Of a stretch of 64,000 nucleotides of DNA, positions 1 to 9,035 are shown piece by piece; within the stretch, counting starts at the first letter, position 1; each line of letters starts with the position of its first letter. The notes beneath the pieces are model-generated. The model saw only the letters and a program-made list of their open reading frames with translations, was not told the origin of the DNA and made no database searches. A program made the position numbers and the translations under genes. The DNA is from Fimbriimonadaceae bacterium (GTDB taxonomy: Bacteria > Armatimonadota > Fimbriimonadia > Fimbriimonadales > Fimbriimonadaceae), in assembly GCA_019454145.1 (NCBI GenBank), contig CP075366.1, positions 909,564-973,563 on the forward strand, in the 5' to 3' direction.

Positions 1-1
1 C

Positions 2-36
2 AGTTTGCCTTCCCTGCTTTCTACGGAAGGCAAACT
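2..36 (-). terminator. Intrinsic terminator-like hairpin
   Basis: A perfect 12-bp inverted repeat (2-13 with 25-36, 11-nt loop) lies 26 bases past the stop codon of the minus-strand hydrolase gene. The position fits a transcription terminator. Any U-tract would fall outside the window, so this is not certain. Confidence 0.6.
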
Positions 37-62
37 CACCAACATCAAACTCGCAAGCGCGA

Positions 63-917
63 TTACAACCATTTAGAAATCGATTTTTCGCCCATCAGTT
101 GCTTCGTCAAAAACTCAACTGATTCTTTGACGGCCTTGTCACATTCAGGAATCGTGAGCTTTATCTCATGCCCCATGCCTGGAATAACGCGCAATGTGTG
201 CTCCACTCCGACTACCTTCATCGCATCATCCAATCGGTTAGCTTGTTTAGGCGGAACGGTTGTATCGGCGTCACCTTGGATGGTGAATACAGGGGCCGAT
301 TTTTTATCAATAAAAGTGATCGGGCTAAAGCTCTTGATCGCTTCGCCCGCCGGGTCGTACTGCTTGCCCGTAACCTGCATCGAAAGGTAGCTCGCCACCG
401 CCGTGTTAAAGTCTTTGGAGAGATCAACTGGGCCGAAAAAGTTCACAACGGCTTGAACCCTGCTCGATTGGGTTGGGTTATCCTTCGCTGTAGCATCACG
501 GGTATCGGTGAAGCCAAGAAGTAATGCCAAGTGTCCACCCGCGCTTGCCCCGAGCGCACCCATCTTTGTTGTGTTGATTCCGTATTTTTTCGCGTTCGCT
601 CTAAAGTAGCGAACCGCGCCTTGAACGTCATCAAGCATCGCCGGATATTTAGATTGGGGGGCGAGGCGGTAGGAGATCGTCGCCGAAGCAAAACCGTACT
701 TAGCTAAATTTTCGCAGACAAGTGCCATGTCTTGCCGTTGACCGCCGACCCATGCACCACCGTGAATCACGATCACCATTGGATCACCATCTGGATTTCT
801 CAAAGCTGGCGGGTAAAAGTCGGCTTTGATCTGGGATCCATCCAAATCTCGATAGATAATATCTTTTTGAATTTCAGCCTGCGAACAAGCCAGTGCGAAC
901 AGAAAATTGGCGACCAT
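63..917 (-). CDS. Alpha/beta hydrolase, esterase/lipase type
   Basis: A 284-residue carboxylesterase-like alpha/beta hydrolase. The oxyanion-hole motif HGGAW is near residue 52, the nucleophile elbow GASAGG puts the catalytic Ser near 125, and GDADTTVP (about 215-222) and GMGHE (His near 250) supply the acid and base. This pattern belongs to the hormone-sensitive-lipase / BD-FAE-like branch, which hydrolyses small esters; the substrate cannot be told from sequence. The short hydrophobic N-terminus with a Cys near residue 11 could be a weak signal or lipoprotein peptide. It stands alone and diverges from the RimB-like gene. Confidence 0.85.
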   Translation of the reverse strand: MVANFLFALACSQAEIQKDIIYRDLDGSQIKADFYPPALRNPDGDPMVIVIHGGAWVGGQRQDMALVCENLAKYGFASATISYRLAPQSKYPAMLDDVQGAVRYFRANAKKYGINTTKMGALGASAGGHLALLLGFTDTRDATAKDNPTQSSRVQAVVNFFGPVDLSKDFNTAVASYLSMQVTGKQYDPAGEAIKSFSPITFIDKKSAPVFTIQGDADTTVPPKQANRLDDAMKVVGVEHTLRVIPGMGHEIKLTIPECDKAVKESVEFLTKQLMGEKSISKWL

Positions 918-997
918 TACAATATTGTAACGTTTCAGCTTGGATAAGGTTGACTAAATCTTAACTCGATTCGGCGTTTGAGGCTAAAATAGCCTCC

Positions 998-1429
998 ATG
1001 GAATCTGACGCGGGCAAAGCCAATCTCATCCGAATTGGGTGGCTGGAACGCGTTTCTTTTCCTGAATGGGGTGTCAATAAAATCATTGCCAAGATCGATA
1101 CCGGTGCGAAAACGAGCTCAATTCACGCTGAAAACATTACTGAACGTGAGGATGGACAGATTGAATTTGACGTGGTCACCAAGATCAATCGCGAGCACAC
1201 TTGGGTTCGTGTCACCTGCCCTATCACCCGCAAGACCACCGTTCGATCTTCATCGGGCCGTGCCCAAACCCGTTATGTCGTAACCACTACAATTGTGCTT
1301 GGGGGAATTTCTAAGCTCGTTGAGATCACTTTGAACTCACGGAAAAAGATGCTCCGCCGAATGCTTGTTGGTCGTTCAACTCTCGAAGGCACCTTTGTTG
1401 TTGACGCTAGCGAATCCCATCTCACCTAA
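998..1429 (+). CDS. RimB-like retropepsin-type aspartic peptidase
   Basis: A 143-residue protein of the Zn_protease / RimB family (COG4067 type). The motif IDTGAKTSS (DTGA near residues 34-37) is the retropepsin-like catalytic signature. In pseudomonads the homologue RimB trims glutamates that RimK adds to ribosomal protein S6. Here the gene sits 23 bases before rimK on the same strand, so a ligase/peptidase pair acting on a glutamylated C-terminus is the natural reading. The length is normal for the family. The function comes from homology and context; the substrate is inferred. Confidence 0.8.
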   Translation: MESDAGKANLIRIGWLERVSFPEWGVNKIIAKIDTGAKTSSIHAENITEREDGQIEFDVVTKINREHTWVRVTCPITRKTTVRSSSGRAQTRYVVTTTIVLGGISKLVEITLNSRKKMLRRMLVGRSTLEGTFVVDASESHLT

Positions 1430-1452
1430 TCCCAGTAATAAAAGAGCCTGAT

Positions 1453-2625
1453 ATGAAGGTCGCCATTCTCAGCCGCAATCGCAATTTGTATTCCACGCGA
1501 CGCCTGCGCGAGGCGGCGGTTAACCGTGGTCATAACGTGAAAGTTTTAGATACTCTCAAGTTCAGCATCCACATCGAACACCAGCATCCGGAATTATTCT
1601 ATCGTGGGCGAAGGCTCTCCACTTACGATGCAATCATCCCTCGGATTGGAGCATCCATCACTTCCTACGGAACTTCCATCGTCCGCCAGTTTCAGCAAAT
1701 GGGCGTGTTTACCGCGAACACCTCTAATGCCATTGGGAATACACGCGACAAGCTCCGCTGTCTGCAAATACTGAGCAAATACGATATCGGGATCGCTCCT
1801 ACGAGCTTTGTGCGCGACCGCAAAGATATTCTTCACGCGATTGAAAGCGTGGGTGGCGCGCCAGTCATTATCAAACTGCTCGAAGGAACTCAGGGAGTCG
1901 GCGTTATTCTCGCCGAGACTCAAAAAGTCGCGGAAGCGATTATCGAAACTCTGCATGGCGCCAAGCAAAACGTTTTGATTCAAAAGTTTGTCGCTGAATC
2001 CAAGGGCAAGGATGTCCGTGCCTTTGTGGTCGGCGACCGAGTTGTCGCAGGTATGCGGCGCGTTGCCCAAGGTCAGGAATTCCGCAGCAACATCCACCGC
2101 GGTGGTAAAGCCGAAGCCCTTGACCTTCCCAAAGAGTACGAGCGAACCGCAATTCAAGCGGCAAAAATTCTCGGTCTGCGGATTGCGGGCGTGGATATGC
2201 TCGAAAGCCAAGATGGCCCGCAAGTTATTGAAGTCAACTCTTCCCCTGGTTTAGAAGGCATCGAAACCTGCACCGGAATTGATGTCGCCGGGCAGATTAT
2301 TGATTACATCGCCGAGCAGGTCACCTTCCCCGAGCTTGATGTTCGGGAGCGCCTTTCGCTCCAAACTGGTTACGGCGTTGCCGAATTGGTAGTGCCCAAC
2401 ACGCCGGAATTCGATCACAAAACAATTCGAGAATCTGGAATCCGGGATAAAGATATCGTTGTTCTTACGGTGGAGCGGCCAGACTTGTTCTTGGAAAATC
2501 CCCGAAGCACGTTTGTATTGCAGTCTGGCGACCGGCTGCTCTGTTTTGGCAAGCACGAATCTATGCGCGGGCTGATTCCTGCGCGACCAAAACCTCGGCG
2601 AAAGAAGAAAATGCCAGGTGTGTAA
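1453..2625 (+). CDS. rimK: RimK alpha-L-glutamate ligase with C-terminal RCK_C-like domain
   Basis: Residues 1 to about 300 match RimK closely along their length: N-terminal MKVAILSRNRNLYS, ATP-grasp motifs EGTQGVGVILAE and FRSNIHRGG, and the metal/ATP segment EVNSSPGLEGIE. RimK adds glutamates to the C-terminus of ribosomal protein S6. The protein is about 90 residues longer than the roughly 300-residue E. coli enzyme. The extra part (about 305-385) reads as a TrkA-C/RCK_C-like fold, with phrases such as GIRDKDIVVLTV and LQSGDRLLCFG, and ends in a basic tail. RCK_C domains often bind small regulatory ligands, so allosteric control is possible but unproven. Confidence 0.88.
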   Translation: MKVAILSRNRNLYSTRRLREAAVNRGHNVKVLDTLKFSIHIEHQHPELFYRGRRLSTYDAIIPRIGASITSYGTSIVRQFQQMGVFTANTSNAIGNTRDKLRCLQILSKYDIGIAPTSFVRDRKDILHAIESVGGAPVIIKLLEGTQGVGVILAETQKVAEAIIETLHGAKQNVLIQKFVAESKGKDVRAFVVGDRVVAGMRRVAQGQEFRSNIHRGGKAEALDLPKEYERTAIQAAKILGLRIAGVDMLESQDGPQVIEVNSSPGLEGIETCTGIDVAGQIIDYIAEQVTFPELDVRERLSLQTGYGVAELVVPNTPEFDHKTIRESGIRDKDIVVLTVERPDLFLENPRSTFVLQSGDRLLCFGKHESMRGLIPARPKPRRKKKMPGV

Positions 2626-2643
2626 AGATAAATTAGGTCGAGT

Positions 2644-3357
2644 CTAGTTACCAATAGGAAATAGATGTTGCAACGAGTAAAGAAACAAAGGGCATAACTC
2701 GCCTCGCAAAACAGGGTTGAGAGGTGAAATTCTGCATTTATATTCTTCATGAAGAACTAAACTATCGCCCGCATGAACCTCTTGATGGTGATCTTCTTGC
2801 TCGTACAGAATAGACCCGCGTATAACATAAACCAAATATCCGACTGTGCTCATAGGGTGAACCATATCGTGTTTTTGGTAGCACTCAATAAGTGCAGCAC
2901 TGCAGTAACCACTTGTTACTGTCCCCCCTACGGCTTTCGAAAAAGCCGAAGCGAAACCCGAGACGCCAAGCCGCTGGCGTTCTGTTTCCTCTTGAATCCC
3001 ATCGGGGTCAGCACAGAATTCATCCGCCATAGAGTGACCGACTGTTCGCTCAAGCCGACGGTGGTAATTGTCAACTTCCTCAGGCAGAATAAATGCCCAA
3101 CGATTTTTTGTTGCCGGAATATATTTGTACGACCCAATAGCAAATAGTTCCGAATCCCACAGTCGCCGTGGGTGGCTATGAAATGCCTTAGCAATTTTTT
3201 GCTCAATCCTGAGAGTACAACCCTGTCCGTTTTCGATACGGATGAGCGTGTCCCTGGATATTCCGGCCCGGAAGCTATATTCCGTTTTGCTTAGGCCATG
3301 GAGACTTCTCAAAGCCCGGACATTTCGGGCTAAAACCGATGGATCACTTCTATCCAT
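2644..3357 (-). CDS. XRE-family regulator with C-terminal cupin
   Basis: The N-terminal helix-turn-helix (about residues 8-60 from this start; RNVRALRSLHGLSKTEYS, then SRDTLIRIENG) is a classic Cro/C1 domain. The last 80 residues form a cupin barrel (YLVYVIRGSILYEQED, GDSLVLHEEYKC). HTH-cupin proteins are usually ligand-sensing repressors. I prefer the ATG at 3357; a TTG at 3396 would add 13 residues, and neither has a clear ribosome binding site. It diverges from the pseudopilin gene and may control it, but no operator is obvious. Confidence 0.8.
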   Translation of the reverse strand: MDRSDPSVLARNVRALRSLHGLSKTEYSFRAGISRDTLIRIENGQGCTLRIEQKIAKAFHSHPRRLWDSELFAIGSYKYIPATKNRWAFILPEEVDNYHRRLERTVGHSMADEFCADPDGIQEETERQRLGVSGFASAFSKAVGGTVTSGYCSAALIECYQKHDMVHPMSTVGYLVYVIRGSILYEQEDHHQEVHAGDSLVLHEEYKCRISPLNPVLRGELCPLFLYSLQHLFPIGN

Positions 3358-3511
3358 GTTGAAATAATCGCATAATTCGATTTGAAAATACGACAAGACA
3401 CGTATTTTTTGTCGGTTTTCTCTCTATGACTACACAGCGAGCTATTGGTAATTGTTGCCGCTCTATTGTTCAATAGCATTAGACGTGCTTCACATGCGCA
3501 GAGAGAAATCT

Positions 3512-4450
3512 ATGAGTCAATCCATGTCCTGTCCCGATCATTCGCCGATCAAAGTGAGTTGTCGATCTGCATTCACATTAATCGAACTTCTTGTCGTCAT
3601 CGCCATCATTGCGATTCTTGCCGCTATCCTTTTCCCAGTCTTCGCCCGCGCTAAAGTTGCAGCAAAATCAACCGTCAGCGTCAGCAACATCAAGCAACAG
3701 GCCCTATCTATATTAATGTATGCCACTGACTATGATGATATGTTCGTTGTTACTGGTCAGTGGGGGAGCACCGACCCCGATGCTTGCCAAAGGTATGCAT
3801 CTGTAGGCGGACAATATATGCCATGGACAGGTTTGGTGGAACCTTACAAGAAGAATAACGACATTAATGCCTCGCCGTTCACAGGTAATACCAGACCGTT
3901 TGTGTGGACAACGATCAACCGGTGCTTTACCAAGCGACAGTGTGATTTGCTTTATCCCAATTATGGATATAACGGAGTGATGCTCAGCCCCAGCTACGAT
4001 CCCGACCGACGTATGATGCCAATTTCAACGACAGAAGTCGCAAAAGCTGGAGAAACCGTAATGCTTACCGAAATCTGGTCCCGCAACGTCGTGCCAACAG
4101 GAGCTGCTGGTGCTGGTGCATTTAATCAACACATGGGTTTCGCTTCCGCTGAACCACCTGGAGTCTGCCGCAATGAACCAGGAGTAATTAAGCCTAAGTA
4201 CACTTGGTGCTGGGGTGTGGGCTGGGCAGATGCACAATTTCCAGTCGTCGAGGAAGGCAAATACACGGGTGGTATAGCCTTTCGTCACAACAACCAAACT
4301 CCAGTTGCGTTTACAGATGGTCACGTTAGGAAAATGAGTCGCGAAGCCTTGGCCGTAGGAACCAACTACATTTTCGGCATAACAGAGTATCCAGACGTTG
4401 TTCCCACCTATGAAGGCAAACACCTCTGGGATCCTGCTGGCGTATGGTAA
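3512..4450 (+). CDS. Pseudopilin with prepilin cleavage/methylation site (DUF1559-like)
   Basis: A type IV pilin-like signal, [18 protein letters not shown], sits about 20 residues from the chosen ATG and is followed by FPVFARAK, the form typical of Armatimonadota. The C-terminal part contains FTDGHVRKMS, resembling the H-X9-DG ending of this family. Such proteins are processed by prepilin peptidase and act in pili or type II-like pseudopili. The ATG at 3512 follows a GA-rich ribosome binding site; the reading frame stays open upstream to 3452. Its stop overlaps the next small lipoprotein gene, so the two are probably translationally coupled. Confidence 0.85.
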   Translation: MSQSMSCPDHSPIKVSCRSAFTLIELLVVIAIIAILAAILFPVFARAKVAAKSTVSVSNIKQQALSILMYATDYDDMFVVTGQWGSTDPDACQRYASVGGQYMPWTGLVEPYKKNNDINASPFTGNTRPFVWTTINRCFTKRQCDLLYPNYGYNGVMLSPSYDPDRRMMPISTTEVAKAGETVMLTEIWSRNVVPTGAAGAGAFNQHMGFASAEPPGVCRNEPGVIKPKYTWCWGVGWADAQFPVVEEGKYTGGIAFRHNNQTPVAFTDGHVRKMSREALAVGTNYIFGITEYPDVVPTYEGKHLWDPAGVW

Positions 4451-4608
4451 AAAAAATCGTTCTGCTTATAGCATTAGTGGGATTAGTAGGGTGCGCGAGC
4501 AAACCGGCAACCCAAGCAGCTGAAAACCAAACCTCAATGGAAGACCAGCCAGTGGTCATCCAGAATCCAGATACTGGTTCACAAGAACAGCAGAATCTGA
4601 ATCAGTAG
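4444..4608 (+). CDS. Small lipoprotein coupled to pseudopilin
   Basis: A 54-codon frame starts inside the last codons of the pseudopilin gene (ATGGTAA overlap). It encodes a Lys-start signal peptide, a hydrophobic core and a lipobox LVGC with Cys at residue 17, followed by a Gln/Asn/Glu-rich 37-residue mature part ending NLNQ. The lipobox and the overlap argue that it is a real gene. It is probably an acylated membrane-anchored peptide made with the pseudopilin. No family is recognised. Confidence 0.72.
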   Translation: MVKKIVLLIALVGLVGCASKPATQAAENQTSMEDQPVVIQNPDTGSQEQQNLNQ

Positions 4609-4688
4609 AACCCTTTGTGTCCAGATACTTCAATCTGGACACAATTTTTTATCTAACACCCATATCACGGGTTAAACTAAGAGTTGAA

Positions 4689-4931
4689 ATGGCTGATCCC
4701 AATGATGTTGCCGCTACCAAAGCCGTCCGACAAGAATTTTCTAAACGAGGCTTAGACACTACCCGCGCGGACTTGCGCGTCACCCACGGAATCGCTTACA
4801 TCCGCGGAAGCATCGGCACGATCAAAGGCGGCCCGCAAGATGTACGAGCCGAACTCGAAACTATCGCCAAGGTGCTCCGCACCCGACCGAACATCAAAGA
4901 TGTCATCGTTGACTGCACGATGCGCAGCTAA
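4689..4931 (+). CDS. BON-like small protein
   Basis: About 80 residues from the ATG at 4689, which has an AAGAG-type ribosome binding site; the frame is open back to 4617. The pattern DTTRADLRVTHGIAYIRG, followed by a helix and then IKDVIVDC, resembles one BON repeat (beta-alpha-beta-beta), a domain thought to bind membranes or ligands. No signal peptide is visible, so it is probably cytoplasmic. Its stop overlaps the stop of the convergent AcuC-like gene by four bases. The fold is inferred and the function is unknown. Confidence 0.6.
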   Translation: MADPNDVAATKAVRQEFSKRGLDTTRADLRVTHGIAYIRGSIGTIKGGPQDVRAELETIAKVLRTRPNIKDVIVDCTMRS

Positions 4932-5995
4932 ACGAGCTTTTCTTTCCAGTATTCAACAACCCGTTCGGCTTCTTGGCGACCAATCCAACGGTCGCCCGGA
5001 TCAGCATCAAAGATCGCGCTCACGCCCCACTCGATTGGGATCGAATCGGGTGCACGTTCAGGAATCTCTATCCCCGAAAGTTCCATCACCGCCGCCGCCC
5101 ACATGCGCGGAACGTTTTCAATAGCGTAGCCCCCGCCGCCGCACGCGAGAATCGGTAGCCCTGTCTTCTTTACTAGAGTCACGGCGGCAAGCCACTCCTG
5201 AACCGTCACCGCTAGATGTCCCAGCGGATCGTTTGTGTGCGGGTCGCATCCCATTTGGAGAACTATCGCTTCTGGCTGGAACCAGTTCACGGCTCTTGCG
5301 AACACTTCCCGAAACGCCCAAATCCATGTGTCACCCGTGGTTCTTGCTTCGAGTGGAATGTTCACAATCGCGCCACCCGCTCCGGTTTCTTCTACAAACC
5401 CAGTGCCAGGATAAAGCGTCTTTCCTGATTCGTGAATACTGAGAGTGAGAACATCTGGGTCGTCTTCAAATATCGCCTGCACTCCGTCACCATGGTGCAG
5501 ATCAATATCCACGTACATGAGCTTCTTGAACCGTTGTTTCAAGATCATCAGCGAAATCGCCGGATCATTGAATACACAGAATCCGCTTGCCCGCGAGCGT
5601 TGAGCATGGTGGAGCCCCCCACCTATATTGAAAGCAAGTTCTTCCCCGACCAGCAAATCTTCGGCTGCTCGAACTGCTCCTCCACAGTAAGCGAGGGCCG
5701 CGCCGAACATTCCTCGGAACGGAGGCGTATCCACACTGCCAAATCCATAACTAAATAGAACTTCGGCAGGCACCTGCTCACCCGTGCTCAAGGATTGAGT
5801 GACCTCTATATAGTCTTGGCTGTGAACAAAGGCAATTTCTTCTGGTTCCGCTAAGCCAGGGTCAATACACACTAAATCGGGAACCATTGCCCGCAGTAAC
5901 GCCTCGGTTCGCTGGAGTCGGATGGGCTTGAGTGGATGCTTCGGCCCGAAATCGTACTCCATCATCCGCGGGTGGTAGTAAAAGTTGGGAATCAA
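4928..5995 (-). CDS. AcuC-type histone deacetylase family protein
   Basis: A class I/II histone-deacetylase fold. YDFGPKHPLKP marks the N-terminus, GGGLHHAQ carries the paired active-site His, VDIDLHHGDGVQ gives zinc-binding Asp and His, and CDPHTND gives the second zinc Asp. The closest known group is AcuC (acetoin utilisation; acetyl-CoA synthetase deacetylation), so it probably removes acetyl groups from lysines or small amines. The start is uncertain: the frame opens at a TTG at 6034 inside a terminator-like hairpin, so I chose the TTG at 5995, which keeps the conserved N-terminus. Confidence 0.85.
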   Translation of the reverse strand: MIPNFYYHPRMMEYDFGPKHPLKPIRLQRTEALLRAMVPDLVCIDPGLAEPEEIAFVHSQDYIEVTQSLSTGEQVPAEVLFSYGFGSVDTPPFRGMFGAALAYCGGAVRAAEDLLVGEELAFNIGGGLHHAQRSRASGFCVFNDPAISLMILKQRFKKLMYVDIDLHHGDGVQAIFEDDPDVLTLSIHESGKTLYPGTGFVEETGAGGAIVNIPLEARTTGDTWIWAFREVFARAVNWFQPEAIVLQMGCDPHTNDPLGHLAVTVQEWLAAVTLVKKTGLPILACGGGGYAIENVPRMWAAAVMELSGIEIPERAPDSIPIEWGVSAIFDADPGDRWIGRQEAERVVEYWKEKLV

Positions 5996-6017
5996 GAATA
6001 TGAGTGTATCTAAAAAG

Positions 6018-6050
6018 GAAAAGCCCCCGCTCAAGAGCGGAGGCCCCGGC
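6018..6050 (-). terminator. Intrinsic terminator between small ORF and acuC-like gene
   Basis: On the minus strand a GC-rich hairpin (about 6023-6048, GCCTCCGCTC pairing with GAGCGGGGGC) is followed by a T-rich run. It lies just upstream of the AcuC-like gene and downstream of a possible small minus-strand ORF, so it ends a transcript that starts further right. Confidence 0.6.
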
Positions 6051-6101
6051 TAACCGGTTTATCCAGGGTTGCTGTAGGGTGAGGGCATGGAACAAAACCG
6101 A

Positions 6102-6206
6102 CTAGGTCGGTTCAGTCTCAAAATCGTCGTTCAATGCTTCTTTTGCCAGACCGTACGCTCCGGCTACTGCTGCCAGCCCGACAGCAATCGCTACAAGGGT
6201 CATCAT
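6102..6206 (-). CDS. Possible small membrane peptide (34 aa)
   Basis: An ATG-ATG start with AGGA about 12 bases before it opens a 34-codon frame. The peptide has a hydrophobic helix (VAIAVGLAAVAGAYGL) and an acidic end (NDDFETEPT). The stop codon lies in a small dyad (ACCGAC/GTCGGT), and a GC-rich terminator follows about 50 bases later. This makes a compact transcription unit. No family is recognised and it could be chance; the terminator is the best support. Confidence 0.4.
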   Translation of the reverse strand: MMTLVAIAVGLAAVAGAYGLAKEALNDDFETEPT

Positions 6207-6400
6207 AAAGTCAATTCATCCTGCACCAGTTGGTGACAATGATCTTGTTCCCCACTTTCAGCTGAAATAACATGGTGTTTCCTATCACAGTTACCAGTCT
6301 TTGCGTGAACTCCAGCACGCTTACCGTCAGCACGATTACGAGTTAGTTTAAGTACCAGATAGCAGAGTTACCAGGGGCCTTTTCTCGGTATTCTTTACTT

Positions 6401-9028
6401 ATGCTTGCCTCTGCTTTATTTGCTGTCTTTGCCCAATCTCAAGCTCAACCAGAATTGTGGGTATCTGGAAATCTAAAAGTAACTGTAGATCCCGGAACTG
6501 GTCGGTGTACTGTTCAAAAGAGAAATTCTAACGATAGTATCACCCTTCTGCATGATTCTATTTATCCGGTCGTAGTTAAAAAGCAAGATGGCATCAGCCT
6601 GAGAGGCACGAGCAAAGGCAAGCAGTTTTTTACTGAGATCACTCGGCATTCCGATACCAAAGTGCGGGTCGTCACCACATTTAGTGATCCAAGCGGGATT
6701 TCCACCGATCAGTTCTGCGATGAATACGCTGTTTCTTCAACCTTCAAAGATCAAGCGGCAGCACCCGGTTTTGAAGCTTATTGGCATACACCCTTTGTAC
6801 TGGCTCGGTCTGCGACGACGAGATTAACCGTCATTCCTAATCTCAAACACTTTTCACAACCAGGGCCATTTCCTGCGATTCTTTCATCTAACAAAATCGG
6901 CTACCAAAACGCAACAATGACTCAAACTGGTGATTGGTCAGCCACAAATACAAAAGTTAACTTCCCATCAAAGGGGACTGCTTCCATAGCCAAAGTGGAT
7001 TACATGATCGGCCTCGACCCTACTTCCGGCAGCCTGAGTAAAGATCAAAGCATGGTAGCGGAGCAGATTTGGCGATCGGAGGCCGATGCCCGGCGCTACC
7101 GCGCCTACCCTCAAAAGGTGCCGATGGTCATCGGTGAATACACCACTCTAGGGTTCAAGCAGATTCCCAAGGAAGTAGATGGGCCGCTTGAACCTATGTC
7201 CAACGATCCCGAAACCGGGCTCAAGCGATGGTGGTCGGAAGATACGCCTGCCGGAAAGGTTGGTGGCCCAGCCGGACAAAAGAATGCATTGTTTGGTGTG
7301 GAAGCCAATGGGATGCGTATTGCCTGGGCAATGAAGAGTTGGGGCAAGGGCACCAATCAAACAAGATTGGATGGGCCAGCCGATATGTATGTGCGTTTGC
7401 TATTGAGTTCCAGCCCCGAAAACGGATTTGCTACGAACGCTAAATCAAATGAGCCAGCAACTTACGACGCACCAACTGCTAATGCAAAGCTAGAAGAGAT
7501 CGCAACCGCTTACTATGCCCTGCGATGGATTTCCGAATTCCCCCAAGACGTTCACACTCCTGAACTTACCAAAAGAGTGTTGGCGGTAATCAACCGCATT
7601 CCGGCAAGCAACAACCATCCTATTGCACTTGCGCTTTATGCCGCAAGCCAAGCGATGGAAGGTCTGCCATCTTCTATTCAGTCACAGTTAAATAAAGACC
7701 AGCAAAATATGCTGTCGGAAGCTGTGATTCTCCCTAAATACAAAAATAGCCACTGGACATTGGAAGCATATTATTGGCTGGCTCACAAAGATGCGGCTCG
7801 GTTTAAGCCAGCAATTGTGGAAGTCGTCAATAGTCAATTTCTCCGACAAAACGCTTTTGACCGAGCAGATAGCGATCACATCTCAAGCTTCGGATCATTT
7901 GGGGCTGGAACCGCTGAAATCGCGCGAGATTCTGCCGACTATGCCTCAGTAATCGGAAGACTTGGGATTCTGCTTAATATGCCTCACTGGCTTGACCGGT
8001 CTGCATTTGGGCTAAGGTCGCTGCATACACTCTGGTCTACTTTACATGGGGCGGGTTCACCTGATGCATTCCCCAGGCTAGAAGCAGGATACGCATTTCC
8101 AGGTTACGGAAATGATCAACCCAATCGCCCGGATACCAGAACAAATTTTGAATCCGCTGAAGGAAGATACGTTGCGGCAACGTGGGAAGTTCTCAAGCAT
8201 TCCGGCGGCCTTTATACATTTGCTGACGAAACGCACATAGGTGTAGATGGCTTGATCACGGACTCCGCCGGCAATTTGCGGAACTCATTGTTCTCAAATC
8301 CATTGCCGTTTGCCCGAGCATTTCATGAACCTACGCGAAGCGCAACTTCGACGGAAAGACAGCGGTCGCTTGGTATCGAAGGCATTCCTGCTATCGCCTC
8401 GTTCACTATTGAACGCCGCTCCGGCGAATATTTCCTGGTTGCTTCACCCGGGCTTTCAATTCCCCCTGGATCGCCCAACCCAGCTGGTGTCTTTGGCTTC
8501 GGCGGGAGCCAAAATGCAAGCCAAGCGGCTATCCTCGGTGCCAGAGGATTTGAAACACCACTTTCGTCTACCGATCTTGCATCGCCAGTTATGATGTTCC
8601 AAGGCTCAGCAGTTGGAAGGCAAATTTCGGGGCTGGCTGTGCTACCGTCGGGTAGCCCATTGAGGCTCGTATCCGCCTTTCCACAAGGATGGTTCCGGAG
8701 CGGCGATTTACGGCGGCTAAATAACATAGCGTCAACTACCGCACCGGGCAACGCGCTCTGGATGACCGGAACTCTCACAACACCTCCAATGACCTGCGAA
8801 GGAAAAGCGATTTCATTTACCGCTCGCGGCGAAGGCGAATGTGCCATCCGTATTTTGGATCCGATGACTCACGAAGAACTCATTCGCTGGGTGCCGGGGC
8901 CAACTGCCGAAGCTGTTAATCTAGAGTTGACTGGCTTGGACGGCAAACAAGTGCAAGTGCAAATCGAAGATGCAGATACTAAGGGATGGATTGAACTTAG
9001 CGGATTAAGCGTAACCGGGCTCAAATAG
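6401..9028 (+). CDS. Large secreted protein of unknown function
   Basis: An 875-residue protein with a short signal peptide (about residues 1-16, ending AQSQAQ). The first 330 residues look beta-rich. The middle (about 355-600) is helical, with pairs such as ATAYYALRWISEF, as in alpha-toroid carbohydrate-active enzymes. The end (about 790-875) resembles a beta-sandwich. The architecture recalls large secreted glycan-processing proteins, but I see no diagnostic catalytic motif and do not assign an activity. It converges with the giant barrel gene, leaving only 7 bases between stops. Confidence 0.6.
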   Translation: MLASALFAVFAQSQAQPELWVSGNLKVTVDPGTGRCTVQKRNSNDSITLLHDSIYPVVVKKQDGISLRGTSKGKQFFTEITRHSDTKVRVVTTFSDPSGISTDQFCDEYAVSSTFKDQAAAPGFEAYWHTPFVLARSATTRLTVIPNLKHFSQPGPFPAILSSNKIGYQNATMTQTGDWSATNTKVNFPSKGTASIAKVDYMIGLDPTSGSLSKDQSMVAEQIWRSEADARRYRAYPQKVPMVIGEYTTLGFKQIPKEVDGPLEPMSNDPETGLKRWWSEDTPAGKVGGPAGQKNALFGVEANGMRIAWAMKSWGKGTNQTRLDGPADMYVRLLLSSSPENGFATNAKSNEPATYDAPTANAKLEEIATAYYALRWISEFPQDVHTPELTKRVLAVINRIPASNNHPIALALYAASQAMEGLPSSIQSQLNKDQQNMLSEAVILPKYKNSHWTLEAYYWLAHKDAARFKPAIVEVVNSQFLRQNAFDRADSDHISSFGSFGAGTAEIARDSADYASVIGRLGILLNMPHWLDRSAFGLRSLHTLWSTLHGAGSPDAFPRLEAGYAFPGYGNDQPNRPDTRTNFESAEGRYVAATWEVLKHSGGLYTFADETHIGVDGLITDSAGNLRNSLFSNPLPFARAFHEPTRSATSTERQRSLGIEGIPAIASFTIERRSGEYFLVASPGLSIPPGSPNPAGVFGFGGSQNASQAAILGARGFETPLSSTDLASPVMMFQGSAVGRQISGLAVLPSGSPLRLVSAFPQGWFRSGDLRRLNNIASTTAPGNALWMTGTLTTPPMTCEGKAISFTARGEGECAIRILDPMTHEELIRWVPGPTAEAVNLELTGLDGKQVQVQIEDADTKGWIELSGLSVTGLK

Positions 9029-9035
9029 ACGGTTC

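Noticed and set aside
1594-2223. A 209-codon minus-strand frame inside rimK
   Set aside because: It is antisense to strongly conserved RimK motifs and its translation has no family-like features; a shadow frame.
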